64,000 bases of DNA. It comes from Oxytricha trifallax (taxonomy: Eukaryota; Ciliophora; Spirotrichea; Sporadotrichida; Oxytrichidae). Shown here one piece after another: positions 47,636 through 59,039 of this stretch. A program made the translations under genes and the position numbers. The DNA lies in contig ARYC01000061.1 of assembly GCA_000711775.1 (NCBI GenBank), forward strand, positions 215,139-279,138, read 5' to 3'. Positions within the stretch are counted from its first letter, which is position 1, and every line of letters starts with the position of its first letter. The notes beneath the pieces are model-generated. The model did not search any database. It saw only the letters and a program-made list of their open reading frames with translations, and had not been told where the DNA came from.

Positions 47636-49096
47636 TAGCTTAGTTTTGATGTTATCGAATGGAAGAGAGGCTGTGCTGGTAGCAACAGCTGAAATCATAG
47701 AGGCAGAGAACAATATTTGTTATTTTATCATTTGCTTCATCGTAAGTAACTAATTAAGCAACGTTAAGGGACATAGCTCTTGCAATAGTGGGGCTAGCTC
47801 CTTTCCAGCATGATGTACTATTCTTCACTAACAATTCTTCTGAATGCATCGAATACATTTTTGTAATTTCTTCTCTCAAATAATAGTAAAGTGGAATCTG
47901 ATTGCATTCTGACTAAAACTAGATCACATGGGGTTCCGATAAATGAATAATTCAACAGCAAATAATGAGGCACCTGTCTTTTGGAGGGTTGTCATGTTAG
48001 CACCACCATTGATGTTTTCCTTAATGTAATCACTCAAATTGAAATAATGCTAAAGAAGAGTTGCATAGATAGCTTGTCTCAACAAAGCAGAATCAAGTCT
48101 ATAGTATTTAATGATTTAGCGATGCCAAAGGGAGATAGATTTCCACCTCTAGCTTCACTCTTGAGTTGGATTCTAACTTTAATCATATCAATTGGTTGAA
48201 TCTAAAACTCATGAAACATTTTATTAACATTTTTCAGCCATTCCTGACATACCTCCAATTGCAAAGTTCTTAGCTTGATCTAAAATTATACTCAAGCTAA
48301 ATAGAAAGATTTAAAATAAATTTCTAGATTACCTTTCTTTTATTAGGCCATCTTATTATTATTTTTGATATTCGTATTATCTATTTTCAAGATATATTGA
48401 TAAATATACACAAATAATATATTTGAGAGATTCCTTAGTATATACACATGAATCTAAAATCTACGTCATAATTGGATAAGACAATTAAATGAGATAATGA
48501 AAGTTAAATAATCAGAACATCCTCTTTCTGAGATATTCAGATGTAAGTAAAGTTATGATGGAGTGAGGTCCAACTCTGAAGTAATATGTTGGAAGACCAG
48601 CCCAGAAACCAGTAATACCTTCTCTAGCAGCGGTTTTCATGGCGCAATCAATAAATCCTGAATATGGGTTTGTTCCATCTGGTAATCTCTTCATCTTTTG
48701 TAGCTTAGTTTTATCTTTGAGAACAAGATCTGTTTCTCATGACCTTTTCCAAATCTCTTTGTCAATCTCTCCTTTGCTTCATTATTAGCATGATGTGAGA
48801 CCTTCTTCAATAAATTGGCATTCTTCTCTCTGCTTCTGGTAAATTGAATTAAATAAATGAACCAAAAGCACCAGCAAATAATATAAAATTGAAGTAAATT
48901 CCAAGTCTAAGAGTTGCTCTTGTAATGTAAGTCTATAAGTATGATTAGAATTGATTTGAATTACCCTTTGTAGAATGCTGTAATACCACCCTCTTTAGTG
49001 TAGATTTCTTTAGCGATGTTTTAAATTATTAACATACAACTGATGTAGCAGCCATTATTTATTAATTTGATCAAAGACTCCAGCTAAATATAACAT
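47636..49096 (-). CDS. Mitochondrial carrier (SLC25, oxoglutarate/dicarboxylate-type), odd-even scrambled in 17 MDSs
   Basis: MDS order (minus strand): 49096-49067, 48280-48235, 49056-49026, 48230-48115, 49018-48929, 48103-48056, 48917-48886, 48043-47956, 48882-48853, 47947-47886, 48843-48821, 47877-47821, 48809-48787, 47816-47731, 48782-48719, 47713-47636, 48712-48512. Odd MDSs form the right block, even MDSs the left block. Pointers: GATCAA, AATGGCTG, ATGTTAATAA, CATCGCTAAA, TATAGACTT, GCAACTCTT, TTCAATTT, ATTATTTGCTG, TTCATTTAT, TTTAC, GAGAGAAGAA, TGAAGAA, ACATCATGCT, ATGAAGCAAA, TTGTTCTC, AAAACTAAGCTA. The sum is 963 nt; removing two introns (31 and 32 nt) leaves 900 nt, 299 aa. Start MLYLAGVFDQAKNFAIGG; three carrier repeats with QPIDMIKVRI, TPCDLVLVRM, LPFDNIKTKL, and glycine-rich returns such as GITAFYKGLDSALLRQ and GITGFWAGLPTYYFRVGPHS. 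Stop TGA 48512-48514. It sits in the inner mitochondrial membrane; the substrate is inferred only from overall resemblance. Confidence 0.95.
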
Positions 49097-49477
49097 TTAA
49101 TTTGAATTAAAATCAATTAATGCTAAGTCAGAAATCTAATATTTATTGAAATTGAAAATAACATCGTTTTAATGATATATTTTATATCTATTCCCAGAAA
49201 TATTTTAATAAATAATCGAAGTCATTAACTTGATTCGAAAAATATGAGAAATATAAATATAGATAGAGTAAAAGATCCAAAAGCTAAAATAATTCCTTAT
49301 ATATTATAATTGATTAAGTTTTTGTTAGATCTTACCTACTAAGTACTGTTAAATTATGGAATATCAAATTTATAAATTATCATTCTGTTTTGTAAGTAGT
49401 AGTGAAGTGATCGCTTAAGGCAAGGGAAATTAATAAAAGAGATCAAAATTTAATTAGAGATCTCCAATATATAATAA
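49097..49477. other. AT-rich stretch, nothing identified
   Basis: 5' flank of the carrier gene. No feature I can support. Confidence 0.4.
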
Positions 49478-49750
49478 TCAGTATTAAATATTACTTATTT
49501 ATGTAAAATAAATAGGGGCCATAAATTATTAAAGATGGCATTAGGTTTTTTAGAAATATTTACCTACCTTACTTTTTTGGAACTCCCGATTACATTGCAC
49601 CTGAAGTTGTACCTGCAACATTTATTTCTCAAACGGCTGAATGAGTAGTAACTCAATAAGTGTTTTTTTTTAATTTTTCCATTTTTTTCTTCCATCATTT
49701 TCATTCAAGATAACGAAGTCGTATATTTTGTCTTTCTCCTCGCTCAACAT
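49478..49750 (-). CDS. Possible small ORF or first MDS (hypothetical)
   Basis: ATG 49750 opens MLSEEKDKIYDFVILNENDG and the frame continues 90 codons to TGA 49478-49480. The first ~25 residues look like genuine coding sequence and sit in a locally GC-richer stretch; an AT-rich A-run follows, then FEKQMLQVQLQVQCNREF. The latter part lies opposite a plus-strand kinase-like segment (49579-49608), so both cannot be right. This may be the first MDS of a gene whose other parts lie elsewhere. Confidence 0.3.
49579..49608 (+). other. Orphan protein-kinase activation-segment motif (GTPDYIAPEV)
   Basis: Thirty bases encode GTPDYIAPEV, the activation-loop/APE signature of AGC-type kinases, preceded by Phe. 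Downstream the frame degenerates (VPATFISQTAE, TGA), and no other kinase motif is nearby. It fits a micro-MDS of a scrambled kinase gene or a relic. Confidence 0.4.
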
Positions 49751-50622
49751 ATATTAGTAATAATTAATACTTGTTTTGTAAGTACTTTATATAAATTATA
49801 TAAAAAATTAAAAGTGCAATACATAAATTGAATGCCTTTTTATATGGTTTGTAATAAATAGTATAATTATTTTATAGGATTGCAAAGATAGAATTGATTT
49901 AACTTAAAATTAAAATGCTTTACAATTAAGACATTTTTGGGTGTTTATATTATTTTGTAACTATTTAATGATTTTATGTCTACTAAGTCACAAAAAGCCT
50001 TAAACATTCACTTTGAGTATGATTTATTATGAGAATATTGTATATAATTTTGCATCTTATTTTATGAGAAAAAATCATTTGAAAATCTTCTATACTATAT
50101 AATTATTGTTTCTCGTGATAAAACAAGAAAAAGAGCGTAATATTTTCTTTTCCATCTTTAGATTTTTATTCACATATTCCATAATTATTTTTCTAACATT
50201 GATTTGAAAATTAAAAGCCTTTAATCCCAGTCATTAATCCTATATTTATGACGAGTTCAATACTTGAAAGAATAGCATAATATATCTTAGAATTATAACG
50301 ACTTATTTTATTAGTTTCTTCTTTGCTATAATGGTTTAGAATTAATCTGATAATTTTAGCCCCAGTAATAATTTCGATAAAATCTTTAATAATAATTCCT
50401 TAAATGTATTATTCTTTTGCTAACTATTTTACATTAACATAGAAAATCTTTATATATTCTTGTAAATTTTTGAAAAGTTTTTTTTATTATATTTTAAGTA
50501 AATTAAGTGATTTTTAATATGAAATTTATATAAATAAATTTAAATAAAAAGCACTAATAATATAATTAAAAATGAAATAGGGTTAGAGCAGATTTTTCTT
50601 AAACTGGTAATTTTCAAAGGAG
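49751..50622. other. AT-rich stretch, nothing identified
   Basis: Upstream flank of the CFAP119-like gene. No coding or repeat structure seen. Confidence 0.4.
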
Positions 50623-52600
50623 ATGTCTTCAGCACTGTTCAACATAGAGAATGGTTAATCATAGGATGCTTTGTTAAATAACTGGATAAATCGTAATATC
50701 ACATTTTCCGATTTTAAAGATGACAAGCAAAACATTTACTTGAATTACTTACAAAATGCTCATGATTTCACAATCAAGCAGCAGTTTACAGAGCAAAAAA
50801 TGTCATGCTTCTTAGAAATTATGTGGTTCTTATTGATACAACTCAAAGATGAGAGAGTAACTGAGCAGCAAAGCTTTACAAATTTCAAGGAGCTACTATT
50901 AAGGCACAGTGTTCAGAGACCTCCACATTCAAGAATCCAAAATAACTTTTATAATTTATTAGAATTAAGATTTATGGCCTTAGATTCTTTAATAAAGTTC
51001 ATTGATTTATTATTTAAATAGGATTATTATTATCGAAAAATTTAAAGGCAGTAAAATTAATTATACAAAAAGTAAGTCATTTATAGTAGTTTATTAGAGA
51101 ATCAATAAAATAAAATATTGTTAAATTTTAATAGAATAAATATAAATTGATATTTGATAAATAGTTAATTGCATGGTATAATTTTTAACTTTAAAGATGG
51201 TTTTTCCTTTGAAATTGGAATAATATTAGCATTATTTACATATTATAAATAAAACTTTGAAACTCATTCATGAAATGATAAGAAAATATGGCTATAATCT
51301 AAGTCAAATGGATGGATATTAATGTTTAGAAATATTATAAAAAGATATGTAACCATTCAAACATTTTATATGCTTATTTTTAAATTCTTACCTTAATAAA
51401 ATCATAACTCAATTGAAACATTAAATAAACCATTTAATCTTGAACATGAACAATTATAAATTCTAAATTAACTATAGTAGTGTTAACTATTAAATAGACC
51501 CAAATTATACAATCAATCAACACTTTAAAGAAATTAAAGTTTAAGATTAATCAAATGAAATTATGATAATTAATAATCACATTAATTGATGAAAAATACA
51601 CAAATATAGATTATTTTAAATTAAAAATTCTCTATCAATCTTTAACTTGGATGATGTCAAGGCCATAAATGAATATGTGCAAGAAACTCTTTACCGTTAC
51701 TATAACTTCTATCTCTATGCAATCAATAAAATTCGTTAGAAAATGAATAAATAATTAAATGAAGATATTTTTTTTCAAAATTAATTGTTTTATTTTTTAA
51801 TTTACATTTGTTTTAATACCATTAATTATTTTATAAAAGCTTTAAATATAAATTATAACGTGATAGTTATTTATAGTGCTTATGTTAAATAATGAAAAAA
51901 TTAATAGGAAAAATTAAAAAGAATAGATATTAATCAAATCTAAATAATTTAATTTACTTAATTTGTATTTATTATTATTTTAAAAGTTAGTTATTTAAAT
52001 CACAGGAATTCATAGTACTCTGTATAAATTGAAAATATTTTTAAAAAATACATAAAAGTGTTATATGTAACTTTATAAAAGATTATTAAGTCTAAATATA
52101 TAAATTAGATTTAATATGCTATTGAGCTAAAATAAAATAAAAATTATTAATTTAGTGATTAAATGGAGCAATATTTAATTGGTAGATTTATTATCATTGC
52201 TCAATAAAATACTTACAAGAATTTAATAATACTTATTTATTTGAAATATTAAATAATATTTACCTTTATTAAATAGTTCTTAGATAATTTTGACTGAATC
52301 ACACCCAAGACTTATTGCTAATTAGAGTCTGCACCACTGTTTCATATTGAAGAGCCAGATCAAGAAAGGTTGGAAAATGGTAAAATAATACCTCCTAGGG
52401 AAATCGAGGATTTAAAGCTTTTCTTCTCAGAGGCTGAGTTAGCCTAAATTGAGAAAGAAAATGAATACATGTTGAGAGGACCAGGCAGAATTGAGAGAAT
52501 CATGAGAGAAGAGCTAGATAAGCTTTCGTTTCACATGGAAGACAGAATAAGGAAATAAGATGAAGAATTCATGCAGAAAATAGCCCCTGCAAAAAAATGA
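50623..52600 (+). CDS. CFAP119: CFAP119/CCDC189-like ciliary protein in three MDSs
   Basis: ATG 50623 (MSSALFNIENGQSQDALLN) to TGA 52598-52600. MDS1 (50623-50937) carries the characteristic block FKELLLRHSVQRPPHSRI. MDS2 (51637-51725) continues FNLDDVKAINEYVQETLYRY-YNFYLYA, the tyrosine-rich motif of the family. MDS3 (52297-52600) continues TPKTYCQLESAPLFHIEE and a charged helical C-terminus (GRIERIMREELDKLSFHM). Pointers AATC and AATCA join them in frame: total 699 nt, 232 aa. The two IESs are 703 and 576 bp and AT-rich. Human CCDC189 is linked to sperm flagella; in a ciliate an axonemal role is likely by homology. Not scrambled. Confidence 0.82.
50934..51636. other. IES in CFAP119-like gene, 703 bp, pointer AATC
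   Basis: AATC at 50934-50937 and 51637-51640. AT-rich, no coding composition apart from readthrough of MDS1. Joining yields HSRIFNLDDVK, matching the family. Confidence 0.7.
51721..52296. other. IES in CFAP119-like gene, 576 bp, pointer AATCA
   Basis: AATCA at 51721-51725 and 52297-52301. AT-rich. Joining yields YLYAITPKTYCQLE in frame. Confidence 0.7.
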
Positions 52601-53027
52601 TTAAACACATTATTAATTCTAAATTTATCCTAATAGCATTTAAATCACAATATAAACCCAAAATGACCTTACTTCTTTTTAATTGAGAAAAATATGTTCA
52701 TTAAAATGATGCTAATTTATTAAGTGTTGATTGAAAAATAAACCTTCAAAATATAAAACTACAGTATTATAGTTTAGAATATTCAATAAAAAAATGATTT
52801 AAAAAATTAATTAAAAAAAATAAATTTTATGATAACTATGGTCTTTGATATTAAAACTGATAAATTTCAATTTGACCAAATATTTATTAATAAAAAAGAT
52901 TATCTAGCTTCTTTGAAGATATGAAATTATTCGTGCGATCATCATTAACTTATAAATTTTAATATTATTTCATCTAATGATTATAAATTTTTAGAATCTC
53001 GATTCCTTTCCAAAACATATAGGCAAT
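52601..53027. other. AT-rich stretch before the third TBE
   Basis: 3' flank of the CFAP119-like gene. The ~45 bases before the TBE (52985-53027) are less AT-rich, but no frame crosses the insertion convincingly. Confidence 0.4.
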
Positions 53028-53164
53028 CAAAACCCCAAAACCCCTTAGTGAGGTTTATAAGTGCTTTGATTTGTAGGGTATAGTTGGGTCTTATTGGGTT
53101 AGTAGACAAAATGCAGGTTTTATGTGAATTTAATGAATATTTAATGAGCATTAGTGTTATTAAT

Positions 53165-54614
53165 TCAAACAAATTTTATCTGTTTATCATTATTGTGTCT
53201 TTTGAACTATGCTCTCTCTAGTGGGTCAAGGATATCATCTAATGTTTATCGAGGATAGTTTGGGGCTCTCACGATTATCATCTCTACTATGCTTTTAATT
53301 TCTTTGCAGAAATCTTCTTACTTTATGTGTTTCTAAGCCAAACTTATTGATTGTTTTTCATGTTTAGTACCAAAGTAAGACATACTTTCCATATCACTTT
53401 CTAATATTATTGCGGCTACTACCCAAACATCCCATTAGACAGAACCATTTGTCCGCTTCTCTCTTATTGGGAAGTATCCGGGAGTCCCAAGTACCTATGC
53501 TAAAGTAACGATTTCTTATCTTAAAGCTCTATTGAAATCGATTACAACTACTTCTAATGGGCAGAGATTCAGCATTACATTTTCAGGCTTCAAATCTCTA
53601 TGAACATACCCAAGGTCATGCAACTCCTTGACACCCTTTATCATATCTGAAAGTATATCGTTTAAATCATCGGGGTATCGATTATGATAGAGATAGTCTC
53701 TCAGAGTCATTTCAAATTTCTTGAGTCTTTGTGCGATAAAACCATAGCTTAATAAGACACCATCTAACTTAAGGAAATTCTTGCAATCCTTTCTTTAAGC
53801 CTCTCTAAGAACAATGTATCCATTAGCAAACTCGTTCTAATACTGTCGGTTCTTAAGAAGATAACTGAAAGGATACAACTTGGATGCATACGCATCTACT
53901 ACTATAAGCTTTGCTTTTGCAGGCAAGATTATATTCAAGTAGTTTTTAATACAAGTGCTGAGATTAATTGCATTTAATGCTAGTATATTCATAGCTTTCG
54001 CTTAAAAGCATGCTGAAATTGTATTGCCTGCTAGTTGGTTCATCGATTCAAATCGCTTCTGCCTATTTTGTTTCTCCTGTTGCTCTCTCTATTATTCAAG
54101 AGTATTAGATTTTCTTTTAGCTGGTATTAGTTTTTTTAGTCTCTTAATCTTCAATCAAGAACTCGCTGAGGTTATAATTTTTCATATGCCTTTTAACTTT
54201 AGCTGAGTGAGTATATGATTTCATGCATGTCGTGCACTTATACCTACCATCTACCTTTTCATGCTTGAAATAAATCTTGGCTTTGCCAGAGTGTACCTCT
54301 TTCAGGTGTCTCTTCAAGCTTTGTTCGGTTTAGAAAAGAATCTAACAGTCTTCACATTGATATGTTTGTATCTTTTCGAATGGTTGCTGTTCTTTTAGCT
54401 CCTCAACATAATCAATTTAAGCTTAAACTCCTATCTCTGCACTCTCTTTCTGCTTTAATACTTCTATGATAAAAACATCTGCTTCAAATTCAAGAGATCT
54501 TAGCTCTACCTACCTCTCAACATAAATAATTTCAGGCTTTTTAGTTGAGCCAAAGTTTAGCTATGATTATCCAGTTCCAAGAAAGATTGCTTTACGATTT
54601 AAGTTAGCCGCCAT
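53165..54614 (-). pseudogene. TBE zinc-finger/kinase gene, copy 3 (frameshifted)
   Basis: ATG 54614 is preserved and the kinase segment is intact (LGYVHRDLKPENVMLN, VIDFN), but the span is 1450 nt, one base more than the intact 1449. A T-run near 54130 has seven T where copy 2 has six, which breaks the frame between the fingers and the kinase domain. Confidence 0.8.
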
Positions 54615-55179
54615 GTTTAAATTCAAATATAAATTTTTATTATAAAGCTCTAATAACCTTACTAGTTATAGTTAATCTGTATAATACCTTCCATAGCAAC
54701 AATAATGGTTGATTTTGAGGTGTAAGAGATCATATTTATGCTTAGTTTTTAAATATAATTTTTCTAATTTCATACTTAATAATTTTGATTTTGGTACCAA
54801 CCAAGTATAAAATCGGGTTGGTACTGGTATTAATTAGGTTTTGAACCATCTTGGAACTTTTCCATTAAAACCTCATTAGTTTAAAACTATGTACCAATTA
54901 AGTTTTGGTACTATTAAATTGGTACTAACTAAATTTAAACGGATTTAGTACCAGTACTAATTAAATTAATAAAATTTAGTACTAATTTAATTGAACTAAG
55001 GTGATAAAAATGGAGATCAATCTCTCAAGTTTGTTACAGCTTCTGCAAACTTTCTCCACGTATCTTTGCATTGTTGACCTCCTATAAGATGCCCATATTT
55101 AATAGTAAGTTTTTAAATAATGGGATCCAGAAGTCTTTAAATTATAATTTGAAATTCATTTATAGGAAGAGGAACAAAT

Positions 55180-55968
55180 ATGGAATCACTCAATGATCAA
55201 ATGAAAAGAGTTGAGGCTCAAGAAATGATCTCAAGATTCAGAAGTAAGGAAGATCTCTATCGATACCTAACTTTACATGGTAAGATAACTTGATGATTAG
55301 TAACATATTATACAGTTGGTTTGTTACTTCCAACGATGGAAGGTACCAAAATTTTATTCTTGAAAGCAATACTTTGTGAAGAGAAGAAATCTTTTAAAAA
55401 TAAAGAGAATAAATTAATAGAAATTCCCAACAACCCTGAGATTCAGACACTAATCTTTATGAGGATGTCATGTAAGATGAGGAAGTGGTAGTTTATCTTC
55501 CTACCAAGAAACAACTCTCTAATAAACTACCAGAGAGGGACTTTTTCTTTGGTGTTTTTGGTACAATAAAAGAGGAGTATCTCAGAGAAATAATTGAAGA
55601 AGCACATTAGAAACGATATTTTAACTCTCCTGAAGACTAAAAAAAGCAAGGCATTCTAATGAGCTCTGCTTGGCTAGAGGAACTTAAGGAGCATCCTTAT
55701 ATTTCAAGTAAGCTTTGACATATAACTTTGTAGAAAAATCTGGCACTGGTATATATTTATGAAAGAGCATGCTAAGCTTCATAGAGATAGAAAACAGCAG
55801 ACAGTTCATTAAGTTAGCAAGAGACTTTATAAAGATGTTTAAAAGCCAGAAGATATGAACATAGATGCAAGAGAAGGCAGTAAGAGAAGAAAATTAGGGC
55901 CTGTCAAGCCTTGAGAAGAAGAAAAGAAAGAGAAGCCTAATCCTATTAAGGGTCCAATTAAATTGTGA
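55180..55968 (+). pseudogene. TBE small gene (22K-type), copy 3 (damaged)
   Basis: The MESLNDQMKRVEAQEM start, the first intron (GTAAGATAACTTGATG...ACAG) and VGLLLPTMEGTKILF are conserved. A one-base loss near 55443 (GAGATTCAGACAC against GAGATTTCAGTCAC in copy 2) and other changes shift the frame; the second intron and the Lys-rich C-terminus are recognisable. Confidence 0.75.
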
Positions 55969-55974
55969 ACTATT

Positions 55975-57457
55975 TCATTCATTTAAGTCTAAGACTTATC
56001 AATAAACATTCATTCTCCCCTTCCTTGCACATATCGTAGTCTTATCTTTATTCACTCTCTTGCAACTTCTTTATATTAAGTCAACTGTATCGATTGGTAA
56101 ATCATGCATTAGATGGTACAGCAGTAGCTTCTTGTAGTAAGTCTTGATTTAACTCCAGTAAAATTTAATTCCATTAAATTATGGGCTATAAGGAACGTTG
56201 TATACAGGAGTTATGTTTAACTCCTCATAAGCTTTCTTAGACTCCTTAGTCTTATGAACTGATAAGTTATCAACAAATAAGATGATTTCTTAGTTGCTAT
56301 ACTTCTCTCTGAGCTTATGCAAAAACTCGATATACTACTCTCGCTTTATAGAGCGAGGATGAATGAAATAAGCTTCTAGACCTGAATCTTTACTAGTACC
56401 AGCTAAAATTGCGTGAGTGGCAACCTTTACTTTTTAATCATATACTTCTATATTATCATACTTTTTATACCAGGACTTATTATTGTAGGAATACATTTGA
56501 TTTGGGAAAATAAATAATAATTAAATAAATAAATAATTATAATTCGTGGCAGTTAACTTTCTGGAAACCTAGACAATATGGTACTTGTTTGAAAGAGAAT
56601 TAAAAATCAGCTGGACTTTACTATTGGCGGTACCCCTCTAACGCATCCCTGAAGCGAGATAACTCGACTTTTATTTTGGGTGATTTTTTTAGTTGATTTT
56701 AATGCCAAAATTAAAGTCGAGTTATCTCGCTTCAGGGATGCGTTAAAGGGGTACCGCCAATAGCAAAGTCTAGCTGATTTTGAATTCTCTTTCAAACAAG
56801 TACCATATTGTCTAGGTTTCCAGAAAGTTAACTGCCACGAATTAATATTTTGATTAATTTAATTATAATTTATTTTCCCAAATCAAATGTATTCCTACAA
56901 TAATAAAAGTGTTGAATGTAAACACTGCTTCATCAGCATGTATTAACTTGATGTTATTAATTATAGTTCTCTGCATTTAATCATATATAAAGTTTAAATA
57001 ATTACTATAAAATGGCACTGTAAAATCAATTATTCTCTTCACTCTGTTGACAGTCTTGAAAGTAATGCCATTTCTTCTATAAATATTGGCTATAGTCTAA
57101 GGAGAGATACGCATGTCAGGAAACTTGCGATGAAACATGACAGCTCGTTAGTCAAGAGGAAAGTGAGCCTAATACTTTAATGTCTTAGAGTCACAGAGAT
57201 AGTCAATATGAACCTGTGAGAACTTTATTTCTTGCAGGATGCTTTCAAGAGCCTGAATTATAATGCTAAACAGCTAATAATCAATGATACCTAACAGTTG
57301 AGGCACTCTTGCGTAGGAGTCTTGCTCTGGCTGTATAATTCAGTACTGGTTTGACTTAGTCTATATTAATACTTGTACCATACCTAAGCTTAAGCAGTAA
57401 ATCTAAATATTACTCATCATAAATAGACCCTAAATTTCGCTAATTTCTATTTCTCAT
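55975..57457 (-). pseudogene. TBE transposase, copy 3, disrupted by a MITE
   Basis: The N-terminal part (57457 down to 56903) and the C-terminal part (56482 down to 55975) align with copy 2, but a TA-flanked foldback MITE sits between them, just before the segment with the second Asp. The region corresponding to the in-frame TGA of copies 1 and 2 is shortened and out of frame here. Confidence 0.88.
56483..56900. mobile_element. Foldback MITE family 1, copy 4 (nested in TBE copy 3)
   Basis: 418-bp palindrome, ends TTGTAGGAATACATTTG and complement, flanked by TA (56481-56482, 56901-56902). Comparison with TBE copy 2 (GACTTATTAATAAAGG) shows the empty site exactly: a single TA was duplicated on insertion. 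Arms closest to copy 2 at 9298. Confidence 0.95.
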
Positions 57458-57558
57458 TTTGCAAATTGGCCTAATTTCTCTACTAACCCCAATAAGACCC
57501 AACTATAACCTACAAATCAAAGCGCTTATAAACCTTACTAAGGGGTTTTGGGGTTTTG

Positions 57559-59039
57559 AATGATTAATATTTAGTAATTATAATTTTGTTGATTTTATTA
57601 TTTGCTAAGAGTAAATAATTTTATAGCACAAAGCAACTTAATAAATAAGTTTTTATAACATGGATAAAAATATATTTATAGCTAAAAGAAAATTTAAAAT
57701 TCTTTATAATCTTTATAAAACATCAAAAGTAAAAAAAATAGTGACCCTATTATTTTTATCATACTTATATAAATTTATAAATAAATATTTTTACTCAGAA
57801 CTTCAAAACTTTCGGTTAAGGAGAAAAAAATGCAAAATATTACAAATAGAAAATTTCATAAATAATAAATAATTTAAAAAAAATTCATTTGAATTTTTAG
57901 TTTTTAAATCTTAAAATAAAGTCTAATTCTGTGTTTATTTTGTTTCATTTATGATAGTTATTTCTAAATCAAATAACATTTCTGCCTAGGTATGAGCTAT
58001 TGCTACTTGATCCTTTTTTCTATTAGAAAAATTGTACTACCATGTAGACTTATCCAGCACATACACACATAACTATCATTAATTTAACGATGCTATTTTA
58101 GAAATAAATTTAATTTAGGAAATTAAATTATAACTAATTTTTTGTTTTCAGTTATATTTTGGAAAATATTTTTTGATTAAATGAAACGGTGTTGATATTG
58201 CAAGAATATTTAATATCATACCACAAAGATAAAAATATATGATGTAATCTAATATTATATTAAAATGATAAAATTTTCATAACCAATAATGTTACATGAA
58301 TAATATTAATAAGAAGTTAAACTGTGATATGGAATTTTTAAGGGAATTGATTTAAATTTGAATTTTTATTAATTTTAGGATATCTGCTGTGTAATTTGAA
58401 ATTTTAATATTTTATTAATATTTAAGTTTTCTAAATGAATGTATATCTACAATAATCCATGTCTACTTCCATGCAGATGATATAGTTTCTATAAGTGTTA
58501 TAAAAATATGAGCTTACAGCCAGAGTGCTTCTAATCAATTTCCTGTTGATCGTTTACATTCAATTAAATACTAAATAATTAGAACTTTAAAAATAAAAAA
58601 TTTTTGTATCTAAACATCTTTTTGGTATTCCTAGAAATGAATTGAAATTACATAAATTAAAAAATTTCACAAAGATAATTAACAGATATAATTGAATTCA
58701 TAAAACTTTAATTGACTACTAATTTTTGTTTGCAAATTATAATATTTTTTATTTAATATGATAAATATAGAATGAAAAATTAGAACAAAAAATAAATTAT
58801 TTGATTCCACATTTGATGTTTTGAAGTAAAAAAAAATCTCTATAATTTGTAATTATTTTAGTCTTAATCGCTTTATATTGAATTAAAATTTAATTGTAAA
58901 CTATTGATGAACTTCAAGTTTTGACTCGGTACCATACCTTAGTTTAAGAATCAAAATATTTTAGAGTATATAATTAGAAATTTAAAATTAAATTTATATA
59001 ATAAACAATTATGAATTTATTAAATGCTATGTTATTTAA
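57559..59039. other. AT-rich stretch, no supported gene
   Basis: A 70-codon Lys/Ile-rich frame at 57660-57872 looks like AT-rich chance. A 35-bp stretch near 58935 resembles the N-terminal region of the TBE transposase (LKLRYGT) and may be an old TBE remnant. Nothing else seen. Confidence 0.4.

Larger units (their letters stand above)
53028..57558. mobile_element. TBE transposon, copy 3, with nested MITE
   Basis: 4531 bp; ends CAAAACCCCAAAACCCC and inverted counterpart, flanked by AAT at 53025-53027 and 57559-57561. Same gene order as copy 2. Without the nested 418-bp MITE (56483-56900, plus 2-bp TA) it is about 4.1 kb, the same as copy 2. All three genes carry damage, so it is non-autonomous. 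Confidence 0.96.

Noticed and set aside
57660..57872. 70-codon Lys/Ile/Phe-rich ORF after TBE copy 3
   Set aside because: AT-rich chance frame with no conservation or context.
58915..58960. TBE transposase fragment (LKLRYGT region)
   Set aside because: Only a short partial match with a missing internal block; too weak to call a separate element.
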